Source: JBMYRH01 sp049602155 (lineage in GTDB: Bacteria; Myxococcota_A; UBA9042; PHBI01; JBMYRH01). From it: 64,000 bases of DNA. The notes below the pieces were generated by a model. It was given only the letters and a program-made list of their open reading frames with translations, did not search any database and had not been told where the DNA came from. A program made the position numbers and the translations under genes. Below are positions 31,554 through 39,729 of this stretch, one piece after another (position 1 is the first letter of the stretch; each line of letters begins with the position of its first letter). Location: the NCBI GenBank assembly GCA_049602155.1, contig JBMYRH010000007.1, forward strand, positions 62,001-126,000, read 5' to 3'.

Positions 31554-34500
31554 ATGCGACATCGTCACCCCATCACCTGGACCCTCGGCGTCGCGCTCGC
31601 CCTCGTCCTCACAGCCGCACCAGCTGCACATGCACTGCCGCCACAGTTGATGGTGACCGGCCTCGCGATGCTCGGATGGGTGAGCGCACTCGTCGCGAGC
31701 CTCGCCTCCTTGGCGCTCCTGTCGCTGTCCCGCGCTCAGCGCCTGACCTCCGTGATCAGTGTCACCGCGCTCGTTGTCCTCCTCGGAGTGCTGCGTCTGT
31801 CCCCCTCGACCTCCGAGGCAGACCCGGCGCAAAAGGAGGCCCCGGACACTGTCGTAATCAAGGGCGCTCAGGCCGCAGAGTGGCTGGGCGACCCACGCAC
31901 CCTGTGGATCGACGTGCGGACATTCACCGCCTACGAGGCCGGGCACGTCGATGGTGCGCTCAGCGTCCCTCTTCTCCTCTCCTCTGTCTTTAACCCGAGC
32001 GCCCTCGACACGCTCGCTTCCGCCCCCGAGCCCTTGAGCCACCTCGCGCCGGATCCCTCGCTCACGCCGGAGGCCTGGGCGGCGCTGCCCGACCACTGGT
32101 ACCGGGGAGATCTCGCGCTGGTGGAGACGGTGGGGCGCATCGAGGCCCTCACGTGGCGCGGCCAAAAAGGCGGCACCATCGATCGCACCATCCTCTACTG
32201 CTACAGCGGTAGGACATCGACCCCCTTGGCGCGCCTGCTGAGGGCACGGGGGTTACCTGTCCACGTGGTGAAGGGCGGCGTCAACGTGCTCCCTGAAGAC
32301 CGCATCACACGGCGTACCACGCCCTCGCGGGACATCACCGCTTTGTCCATGACCCCACCGCCACGTGCTCAGCTCGCGCGCTGGGGGCGCTACGCGGCGC
32401 CCCCAGCGCCCCTCCCAAAGCTCGCCGATGCTCCCCCGATCGTTCTGAACTATGAAGGCCGTGAAGCAAAGCAGCGCGCCGAGTGGACCGCGGCGCTGCT
32501 CACCACGTGGGGCTACCCTGAGGTCAGACTCAAGTCAGACCGAGCGACCGGTGCTCCCAGCCCTCGCTCCTCTTTGCGGCCATGGTGGTGGGCGACGCTC
32601 GCCCTCCTCTTGGGCCTCACCGCAGTCGGGCCGCGGTTAGAGCTCGCACGGCGCCTCGCAGGGCAGCCCACCAACGGCATGAACCGTGTCCTCTCTGTCC
32701 TGCAGCTCGTCCTCTTGCTCGGTCTCCAGCTCTCCACAGCAGGTGCCTTCGGTGACGAGTCCGACGCCCCGCTGAGCCTCCAATGGCTCCCACGCCACTC
32801 GGAGGCCCTCCGTGCGATGGTCGCCCTCGCGATGCTTCATGTGATGCTTCGTCCGCGGGGTCACCAGCTCATCAACGCTATCGACGCTGCGAGGCAGCGC
32901 TTCGGTAGCCCGGCGTTGGAGCCCTGGCCTTGGCCACGTCTGCACCCAGGTCCCATCGCTGTGTCCGTGACTGCGGGACTATGCGTAGGCTGGGTCGCGC
33001 CACCGATCGCCCTCACGGTAGCCGGGCTCTTGCTCACGGAGCGATTCGCCACGTGGGCATGGGGTCGCCGGCTGATCCAACGCGTCGCCAACGCGACGGA
33101 CACCCAGCAAGCTGCAGTGCGCTTCCTCAGGGTGGCAGGGCACCGAGCATCAGACGCCCCTGTCACGGCGTGGCTGACAACGCGGCGTGAGGGCGAGCCC
33201 GCGCGCATGACACGGGTCACGGCTGCTCATGGCGACACGTCGATTGGCCTCTGGAGCGATGCCCCTGGCGCCCTCTACGCAGCACGTATCGCAGCGACAC
33301 TGGGGGCAGACATCACCTTGGGGCTCAACGATAACCACGACGGATGGTCGTCCCTCAAGCTCCTGCCTCCTCCCCCTCAAGAGGATATGCATGCGCAGCT
33401 GATCGAGGCGCTATGGCGCGCCATGAGAGTCGGTGTGCGCCCTGAGCATTGGGCTGCTCACTGCCTCAACGCAGCCCGCTACGACGAGGTCGCGCCCTCC
33501 CCTAGCCCGCTCACGCTCGACGTCCTCCGGCGTCGCATGTCGCCTGAAGGTGCAAGCGGGGACGCGATGCGCCGCTTCGGCTGGAGACGGGAACGCACAG
33601 TCACCGTCCAGCTCGGCCCAGGGATCTTCGACCTGGAACCTATCGAGTCTCCCAGACAGGATCCTGGTCTGATCGCGCGCCTCGCCACCCGCGCCATCAG
33701 CCAAGAGGCCATCGGGACGTCCACGGACACGCTCCATGGGCTGTGGCGAGGCAATTTGGCCCGCCAGTCCGAAGAATGCGCACTGGCGATCATCGTCGCC
33801 ACCGCAGAGGTGACACGACGTGCAGCCGCTGCGGGCGTCCCCGCCATGCCTCCGCTGCGCGCCGACGAACCTCGACGTGACATCGTGGACTTCGACGATC
33901 ACCCGGCTCCTTATGAACTGGATGAGGCATGGGAGCACAGCGAGGTCCCGACAGTCGCGTTGATCTCTCCAGTGCGGCTCGCCTACGGACCAGGGCCGGC
34001 CCCCTTACGGCGCTGGCGTGGCCTCCTCCGCGCCGCAGAGGTGCGCCGAGACGCGCTGCGCATGGCCTTGATTACAACGACACGCCGTGTGGCCACGACG
34101 TTGAAAGAGACACACGGAGAGGCCTTCTCTCAAGCTCGCCTTCACACTCTCGAGGCCACTCAAGGCAAGGTCGCGCGTCGTCCATCACCACAGTGGGGTC
34201 ACGCGACACCGCTCCCTGGGCGCCTCACCATCGAGGAGCTCGAGCGCCTTGGGACTGAGCAGCCGGCCCAGAAGAGAGGCACATCGCGTGGTGCTCCAGT
34301 GGGGATCACAGCGCGCCTGATCGGGACAGTCACGGCGAACGTCCCTCCACGACCGGGTGAGATCGCGATCGTCGCGCGCGCCGAGCCTGCGGCGATCATG
34401 GCCTGCCCCCCGGGCGGAGTCATTATCACCGAGCGGGGCTCACCGTTATCCCATGCCGCGGTGGTCGCGCGGGAGCGAGGTGTCCCCTTAGTGATCGGGG

Positions 34501-34586
34501 TCGCAGGGGCGCTCTCGAGCTTTCAACCCGGGCAGCGCATCGCCATCTCGACACGGGGCACCATCACGGATGCCGAAGAAGCCTAA
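31554..34586 (+). CDS. Rhodanese, membrane segments and PEP-utiliser swivelling domain fusion (1010 aa)
   Basis: An unusual multidomain protein. Residues 1-82 contain a signal-like segment and two membrane helices. Residues 100-250 are a rhodanese (LWIDVRTFTAYEAGHVDGA; active C216 in LYCYSGRTS). Further hydrophobic helices occur at about 344-360, 383-400 and 470-495. The C-terminus (925-1010) is the phosphohistidine swivelling domain of PEP-utilising enzymes, GGVIITERGSPLSHAAVVARERG with H967. The middle part (520-900) is Arg/Ala-rich and not assignable; no classical PEP-binding or ATP-grasp domain is evident. It converges with the TolC-like gene (9 nt between stops) and may serve the polyphosphate-type operon opposite, but that is inference. 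Confidence 0.75.
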   Translation: MRHRHPITWTLGVALALVLTAAPAAHALPPQLMVTGLAMLGWVSALVASLASLALLSLSRAQRLTSVISVTALVVLLGVLRLSPSTSEADPAQKEAPDTVVIKGAQAAEWLGDPRTLWIDVRTFTAYEAGHVDGALSVPLLLSSVFNPSALDTLASAPEPLSHLAPDPSLTPEAWAALPDHWYRGDLALVETVGRIEALTWRGQKGGTIDRTILYCYSGRTSTPLARLLRARGLPVHVVKGGVNVLPEDRITRRTTPSRDITALSMTPPPRAQLARWGRYAAPPAPLPKLADAPPIVLNYEGREAKQRAEWTAALLTTWGYPEVRLKSDRATGAPSPRSSLRPWWWATLALLLGLTAVGPRLELARRLAGQPTNGMNRVLSVLQLVLLLGLQLSTAGAFGDESDAPLSLQWLPRHSEALRAMVALAMLHVMLRPRGHQLINAIDAARQRFGSPALEPWPWPRLHPGPIAVSVTAGLCVGWVAPPIALTVAGLLLTERFATWAWGRRLIQRVANATDTQQAAVRFLRVAGHRASDAPVTAWLTTRREGEPARMTRVTAAHGDTSIGLWSDAPGALYAARIAATLGADITLGLNDNHDGWSSLKLLPPPPQEDMHAQLIEALWRAMRVGVRPEHWAAHCLNAARYDEVAPSPSPLTLDVLRRRMSPEGASGDAMRRFGWRRERTVTVQLGPGIFDLEPIESPRQDPGLIARLATRAISQEAIGTSTDTLHGLWRGNLARQSEECALAIIVATAEVTRRAAAAGVPAMPPLRADEPRRDIVDFDDHPAPYELDEAWEHSEVPTVALISPVRLAYGPGPAPLRRWRGLLRAAEVRRDALRMALITTTRRVATTLKETHGEAFSQARLHTLEATQGKVARRPSPQWGHATPLPGRLTIEELERLGTEQPAQKRGTSRGAPVGITARLIGTVTANVPPRPGEIAIVARAEPAAIMACPPGGVIITERGSPLSHAAVVARERGVPLVIGVAGALSSFQPGQRIAISTRGTITDAEEA

Positions 34587-34595
34587 TCCGCGCGC

Positions 34596-35903
34596 TCAGC
34601 GCCCTACAGCCGCGACCAGGCTCACGCGCGCCTGGACCCAAGCCCGCACTGCATCGAGTTCACGGCGCTGGGCTCTAAGGGTAGCCACCTTGATGCGAAG
34701 TCGTTGAGAGGCCTCTGGGACCTGAGCAGGCGCGGCTACGGCGACGAACTGCGCCGCCCCGTCCACGGCAGAGCGCAGCGTCTCACGCAGGGTCTGCAAG
34801 CGCTCACGCGCTCCGAGCTCTGCCGCGAAGGCCCCCTCCACCTCCCGCGCCACGCGCGTGATCGTCCCCTGATGCTCTTGGACGCGTTGACGTGTGAGGG
34901 CATCGGCGGCCGCCGTCTCTGCGCCCGTCCAGGCAAAAATAGGGAGGTCCACAGCGAGCGCAAAGCCCCAACTCAGCGGCGTCGAGTCATCACTGAGTTC
35001 GTAAGAGAGCTCGACCCAACCCAACCAAGGCCAGCGCTCAGAGTCCGCCCGATAAGCGTCAGCACGTGCACGCCCTAGCGCAGCGTTCGTTTCACGCAGC
35101 GCAGCCCTCGTCTCTAACCCCTCTTGTACCCAAGCGTCTCGATCAACCGGTGGCTGGCTCAAGACATCCTCGGAGATCCCGCCCGGCGCACCCGCTGGCA
35201 CCAAGGCCTGCTCAGCCGGCACATCGAGGAGCGCTCGAAGCGCCCCTTCCGTGCGGAGGCGGCGCACACTGATCGCCCGCAGCGAGTCTTGAATCTGCAC
35301 CTTCTCAAGCTCGGCCAACACCACCTCAAGGGTGCTCGTAGCCCCTCGCGTCAACCGCTCCTTTTCGAGCTCATAGTGCGTCAGTCGGAGCGCCTCTTCA
35401 GCGCGCAGCAGGCGGGTCTCCCGCTCATAGAAGACGAGGTTGGCGTGGAGCTGTCGAACCTCCGCGCGGACGCGGCGCTCCCTGTCGTCTTGCTGCGCCG
35501 AGAGCTCCTCTACACGCAGCCGCGCGGCGTCCTCACGGCTGGCGATATCACCGGGGCGCGGTGGGCGTCCGCGGAGCGCGAGGTCGAAGAGGGGATCGCC
35601 ATCGTCGAAGTCACTCAATTCGCCGCGTGTCACGCGGAATTCCACGTCTCGAAATCCCCCTGCCGCGTCTACAGAAGCTGCTGCTGTCTCTACGCGCGCA
35701 GCCCAGCTCAAGAGGTCAGGGTTCCGAGCCAAAGCGCGTGCGACCATCGCGTCAGCCGTCCACTCCACTGAGGATGATGACGGCTCTGTGACGGCCGGCT
35801 GGGCCTCCTGCGCGGCGCGCCATTCCGAGACACTAGACGCCACGCGCATCGTCTGCGGCGCATAGCAGCTGGCGAGGCACACCAGGAGCGGTGCCAAGAG
35901 CAT
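34596..35903 (-). CDS. TolC-family outer-membrane lipoprotein
   Basis: An outer-membrane channel of the TolC/OprM kind. ATG 35903 gives a lipoprotein signal (MLLAPLLVCLASC) and lies 11 nt after the HlyD stop; a longer frame to 35945 would overlap it. The 435-residue product has two helical repeats with the usual long coiled coils (ERRVRAEVRQLHANLVFYERETRLLRAEE in part) and the strand region SWGFALAVDLPIF in the second half. It is the last gene of the VTC-DUF4956-HlyD-TolC operon, so it likely completes a trans-envelope export path. Confidence 0.88.
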   Translation of the reverse strand: MLLAPLLVCLASCYAPQTMRVASSVSEWRAAQEAQPAVTEPSSSSVEWTADAMVARALARNPDLLSWAARVETAAASVDAAGGFRDVEFRVTRGELSDFDDGDPLFDLALRGRPPRPGDIASREDAARLRVEELSAQQDDRERRVRAEVRQLHANLVFYERETRLLRAEEALRLTHYELEKERLTRGATSTLEVVLAELEKVQIQDSLRAISVRRLRTEGALRALLDVPAEQALVPAGAPGGISEDVLSQPPVDRDAWVQEGLETRAALRETNAALGRARADAYRADSERWPWLGWVELSYELSDDSTPLSWGFALAVDLPIFAWTGAETAAADALTRQRVQEHQGTITRVAREVEGAFAAELGARERLQTLRETLRSAVDGAAQFVAVAAPAQVPEASQRLRIKVATLRAQRRELDAVRAWVQARVSLVAAVGR

Positions 35904-35914
35904 CGCAGGCGCGC

Positions 35915-37966
35915 TCAGGGCGTGGGCCACGGCAGCTCCGTCCAAAGCGGCGCCTTCGCTCCGGTATCGAACGTCACGACGAGGCGACCGGGCGTCGGCG
36001 ACAGCGCGAGCCCCTCCGCCTTGAGCCCCTCGAACTCCCGCACGCGGGTCACGTTCAATTGCCCAGGGCTAGCGGTCCCCGCCCACCACAAGCTGCTCGA
36101 CTCCTCTTTCGGATCACCCGTGGCGACCGTGGCGGCCACGAGCAAGGCCCCGTCGGGGAGCGCGAGGAGCTCGGAGATCCCTGCAGGGACAGAGGCGCCA
36201 TCCGCCTGGACGGTCATGGAGACCGTCGCCCAAAGCTCAAGGTTTGAGTCCTCCAGGCGCCCTGTATCGAAGAGACGATCAGGGCGGTCAAGGCGCCAAA
36301 TCATCGCCTCACCCTTTGCATTCAAGGGGTACTTCACGCCGATCAACAGCCCCCCCTCATGTCCGGTCAAGCCCTCGATATCCAGCTGGCTGGTGTCCGT
36401 CACACCGAGCGCTTCTCGCTGAGCCTGAGGGAGGCCCTCCAAGAGGGTAGCCAAGTGCACCACACCGTTCGCCCGATAACCGGAGCCCTCTGGCGCCAGC
36501 CGGATGAACTGCTCACGCGCCTTGGGTCGCTTACCCTTCTTGCTGTGGCTCTGCGATGAGAGGGCGTAGAGCACCTCGCCATTACCCCGCGCGAGCGCCT
36601 CCATATCCTTGAGCTCCTCAAGCCCAACGATCGCGAGCGGCACACGGTCTAACTTGCCCTTCGTGTCCATCGTGAAGAGCCAAGGTGTGGCTTCGTTACT
36701 GCCCTTTTGCCCGGTGTCATCACTGACGAGGGCGTAGCGCGCGAGGCGTGGCACCCAGACGAGCCCTGAGGGCTCTATTCGACTGCGCGCGGCCAACGCT
36801 CCTGGCACCTGTATCTCGCGCACGACACCCGGCTGAGGTCGCGGTGCCGCAGCCTTCGCGCCCACCACATCACTGTCACGCTCTAAGCGCACATCGAGGG
36901 CCTGCCCGGGCAGGAAGTCCACGGCGTCATCCACGAGGAGCACGACGTCTCGTCCCCAGGCGCGCTCGCGCACATTGGGCCGACATCGAGACGGCAGACG
37001 ATCCACGAGGGGGCCCAAGCCCACGACATGTCCCTTCATCCACTTGGCGCCGACCTGCCGTGCGTGAAGCGTCGCCGGATCACCGACGTGAACATTCAGC
37101 GCCTGCTCCTCCGTAATGCACGCGACGACACGGCCACCGCCGTCTCCGATCAACGTCACCACGGGAGACGATGCATCAGCGATGCCTCCCGCCTGCAACT
37201 TCACCTCGGCGACGCGACCATCTGCCGGGGCGCGCAGCACGAGCGCCGCGCGCTTGGCCCTCAACCCAGATAGCTCTGCTTGAGCCTGGTCGAGCTTGCG
37301 ACGCAGCGGCCCAACCTGAATCTCGACATGTGCATCGGTCGCAGTCTCGACATAGGACTCTGCGTCGGCCACTTGCTCTTCCAGGAGCGCGACCGTCTGG
37401 CGGCTCCCGGAGACGCGACCCTTGAGGGTGGCGATACGCGCTTCGACAGAGGCTAACGCGCTCCGATCGGTCAGCTGCGCCTCTACCAAGGCACGGAGGC
37501 GCGCGCGCTCGATCTTCTGGGCGCGCAGCTCGGCACCGCTGGCCATTGCTTGCCCACGTGCCTCGGCCATGCGCCCTGCGATCTGGGCGCGCTGGGCACG
37601 GAGGCCGCGTTGACGATCGGTCACTGCGCGTCGCGCGGCGTGGATAGCGGCCTCCAGCTCGGCCTCCACCTGCGCCCGCTGTGCCTCCGCGATCACAATC
37701 TCTCTCTCGATCTCCGAGCCATCGAGGATCGCGAGGACCTGGCCCGCCGCGACCTCTTGGCCGACCTCTACAGCGACAGTAGTGACTCGGGAGGGCTCAA
37801 GCGGCGCCACCGGGTACTCCACCCCGTAGGCGAAGCCGATGATCGCCGGCCCCGTCTTCAGATCAGAGTAAATCCACGCCGCCGTGAGCGCACAGACGAG
37901 CCACAGAGCAAGCGGCGCTATCTTGCGACGGAATTGCGCACCTGCGCCCTGAGCAGACAGCGCCAA
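35915..37966 (-). CDS. HlyD-type membrane fusion protein with C-terminal DUF3616-like domain (683 aa)
   Basis: Residues 13-32 are a single membrane anchor. Residues 50-390 form a periplasmic adaptor: lipoyl half (VAVEVGQEVAAGQVLAILDG), long coiled coil about 80-220, second lipoyl half (LRAPADGRVAEVKLQAGG) and a beta barrel. From about 395 to 683 a second domain follows that is foreign to adaptors: LARYALVSDD, LEELKDMEALA, DIEGLTGHEGGLLIG, LSPTPGRLVVTFD. It resembles DUF3616 / phytase-like beta-propellers. It is encoded between a DUF4956 protein (1 nt spacing) and a TolC homologue. No ABC or RND pump is in the operon. Confidence 0.82.
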   Translation of the reverse strand: MALSAQGAGAQFRRKIAPLALWLVCALTAAWIYSDLKTGPAIIGFAYGVEYPVAPLEPSRVTTVAVEVGQEVAAGQVLAILDGSEIEREIVIAEAQRAQVEAELEAAIHAARRAVTDRQRGLRAQRAQIAGRMAEARGQAMASGAELRAQKIERARLRALVEAQLTDRSALASVEARIATLKGRVSGSRQTVALLEEQVADAESYVETATDAHVEIQVGPLRRKLDQAQAELSGLRAKRAALVLRAPADGRVAEVKLQAGGIADASSPVVTLIGDGGGRVVACITEEQALNVHVGDPATLHARQVGAKWMKGHVVGLGPLVDRLPSRCRPNVRERAWGRDVVLLVDDAVDFLPGQALDVRLERDSDVVGAKAAAPRPQPGVVREIQVPGALAARSRIEPSGLVWVPRLARYALVSDDTGQKGSNEATPWLFTMDTKGKLDRVPLAIVGLEELKDMEALARGNGEVLYALSSQSHSKKGKRPKAREQFIRLAPEGSGYRANGVVHLATLLEGLPQAQREALGVTDTSQLDIEGLTGHEGGLLIGVKYPLNAKGEAMIWRLDRPDRLFDTGRLEDSNLELWATVSMTVQADGASVPAGISELLALPDGALLVAATVATGDPKEESSSLWWAGTASPGQLNVTRVREFEGLKAEGLALSPTPGRLVVTFDTGAKAPLWTELPWPTP

Positions 37967-37967
37967 C

Positions 37968-38651
37968 CTAAATCTCCACCGTGGGCTCTTGCAGCATCAA
38001 GGTCACGTCTTGCACGCCGTCGACGGCCTCCAGGGCCTGCATCAAAGCGTGTCGTCGGCTGACCTCGCCAAAGCGGACCTGATAGGCGTGCTCCATCGCA
38101 TCGCCCTGCTCCACCTCACGCAGCGTGATGAGTGCAAACTGCCGTGTGCATCCGCGCATGGCCTTGGCCACGGCCAACTCAGTCTCGGCGTTGGACGGGG
38201 CGACAAAGCGAATCAGCCCGTCGTATATCCGCTGCGAACCAAACTCTGTCCAGGCGAGGATGATGCTCGCGCTGCAAAAGAAGAAGGTCCCAAGGACCGC
38301 GGCCTCATAGGCCCTCAAACCCGACGCAATCCCTGCCCCCATCGAGGCGAAGACAAAGACCATGTCTCGAGGATCACGCATCGCTGTTCGGAAGCGGATG
38401 ATGGCCAAACTACCGGCGATACCGAGGCCTGCAGCGACGCTGTTGTTGATCGCGAGCATCAACATGGCCGCGATGATGCTCCCCAGCGCGACCGTTTGGA
38501 CAAAGGACCGGGAGTAGGACATCCCTCGGAACGTCCATACATACGCGGCACCCACGGCCTGACTCAGCGCGAAGGCGAGCAAGAGAGAGAGCAGCGCCAC
38601 CTTGAACGTGACGGTCTCGTTGTAGGTGAACCATTGACTGAGTTCGTTCAT
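37968..38651 (-). CDS. DUF4956 membrane protein (227 aa)
   Basis: Four transmembrane helices in residues 15-135 (VALLSLLLAFALSQAVGAAY; TVALGSIIAAMLMLAI; GLGIAGSLAIIRFRTAMRDP; AVLGTFFFCSASIILAW) and a cytosolic ferredoxin-like C-terminal domain. The RFRTAMRDPRDMVF loop is the family hallmark. DUF4956 genes are repeatedly found next to VTC-domain polyphosphate polymerase genes, and here the start overlaps the VTC stop by 4 nt. ATG 38651 is chosen over the longer frame because of this overlap. A role as membrane partner or channel for the polymerase is inferred. Confidence 0.88.
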   Translation of the reverse strand: MNELSQWFTYNETVTFKVALLSLLLAFALSQAVGAAYVWTFRGMSYSRSFVQTVALGSIIAAMLMLAINNSVAAGLGIAGSLAIIRFRTAMRDPRDMVFVFASMGAGIASGLRAYEAAVLGTFFFCSASIILAWTEFGSQRIYDGLIRFVAPSNAETELAVAKAMRGCTRQFALITLREVEQGDAMEHAYQVRFGEVSRRHALMQALEAVDGVQDVTLMLQEPTVEI

Positions 38652-39451
38652 CGAGACCACCCCGGTGCCGCGCGATGATTCAGGGTGCGTCGGCCATCGG
38701 GGTACTCTGCCCACGCCTCGACCGACCGGCCGTACTTCGAGAAGGCTCGCCTATCGAGGTTGAGCGCGCGAACCATGTCGACCATCCAGACCGGCACGTT
38801 CGTCGTGAACTTGAGCTCCAAGACCGTCGGTGAGAACCCGGTCGTCATCCGCTCCCCGGCATCGGACGCACGCCAGCGCCCGGGGGTCGGTGTCATCGAG
38901 ATCGTGTCCATCTGCTGGCTTTTGATCGCCCGGTCAAAGGTCACGCGAGCGTAATCATCGATGGTGCTCTCGTAAGGCTCACGAGTGTAACGCACCAAGA
39001 CAACAGGTCGTGCATGCTGCATCCGAACGAGCGCGGTGAATCGCTCCACAGCGGCAGACTCAAACGAGCTCCTCTGTGGTGCAATGGCGCCCGAGCCATG
39101 AGCCAGCAGCTCCGGCCAATTCTTAGGTGCTCGGCCACGATCTTTGACCACCACGTCATGGTAACGCGCCTTGACCTCGAAGAAGACTGGGGCCCCCGGT
39201 GTCTCTGGGTACGTGCGCACCCGCAGCTTGAAACGGTCCGTCACCTCATCGTCATTCGCCCAATAGAGACGCATGTCCGGGGTGTCGAAGTACAGGCTGT
39301 CGATGACGTAACGTCTGTCGTCGTTGTGACGGGCGTTTTTATCCAGCGTGCAGAAGGGCTCGATAAAGCGTCGAACCCGCTCAGCAGTGTATTCGTCGAT
39401 GAGATACTTAAACTCACGACGTTCGATATGAAGCGCTAGGCTGGATGCCAA
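38648..39451 (-). CDS. VTC-domain polyphosphate polymerase-like protein
   Basis: A 267-residue CYTH/TTM-fold protein of the VTC family; the yeast homologue Vtc4 makes polyphosphate from ATP. Tunnel-lining residues are present: REFKYLID (R12, K15), YVIDSLYFDTPDM, RFKLRVRTY, VFFEVKARY, VVLVRYTREPY, VLELKFT and FSKYGRSVEA. There is no membrane segment, so membrane association would rely on the DUF4956 protein. It is the first gene of a four-gene operon that continues into adaptor and outer-membrane channel genes. Confidence 0.9.
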   Translation of the reverse strand: MASSLALHIERREFKYLIDEYTAERVRRFIEPFCTLDKNARHNDDRRYVIDSLYFDTPDMRLYWANDDEVTDRFKLRVRTYPETPGAPVFFEVKARYHDVVVKDRGRAPKNWPELLAHGSGAIAPQRSSFESAAVERFTALVRMQHARPVVLVRYTREPYESTIDDYARVTFDRAIKSQQMDTISMTPTPGRWRASDAGERMTTGFSPTVLELKFTTNVPVWMVDMVRALNLDRRAFSKYGRSVEAWAEYPDGRRTLNHRAAPGWSR

Positions 39452-39729
39452 GAGGATGACCTTGCTGGCAAGGGAGTCAATTCACCGACCCATACTGACG
39501 TCCAGTGCCACTTTTGACAAAAACACGGGTCATGTTGGCGGAGTGAAGGAAACGATTGGTGAGGAAGGGGCTGATACACAACCGTGGCGATACGTCGTGC
39601 AACCCACACATCGAGATGCCGCAGAGTCGATAGAATGTGACAGAAAATGGGCTGCGAGCGTGCCGACGGCTGAGCCCGTCAAGGACCAGGGAGGCGACTC
39701 TTGAACACGTTGGGGCGCTCAGGACGCGC

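Noticed and set aside
31539..32165. 208-residue minus-strand frame
   Set aside because: It is antisense to the rhodanese domain, which has clear motifs.
39452..39729. Possible small genes in the 278-nt spacer between the VTC and nhaC genes
   Set aside because: Frames on both strands lack a Shine-Dalgarno sequence and look random; a TTGTCA...CAGTAT promoter for the VTC operon is possible but too weak to call.
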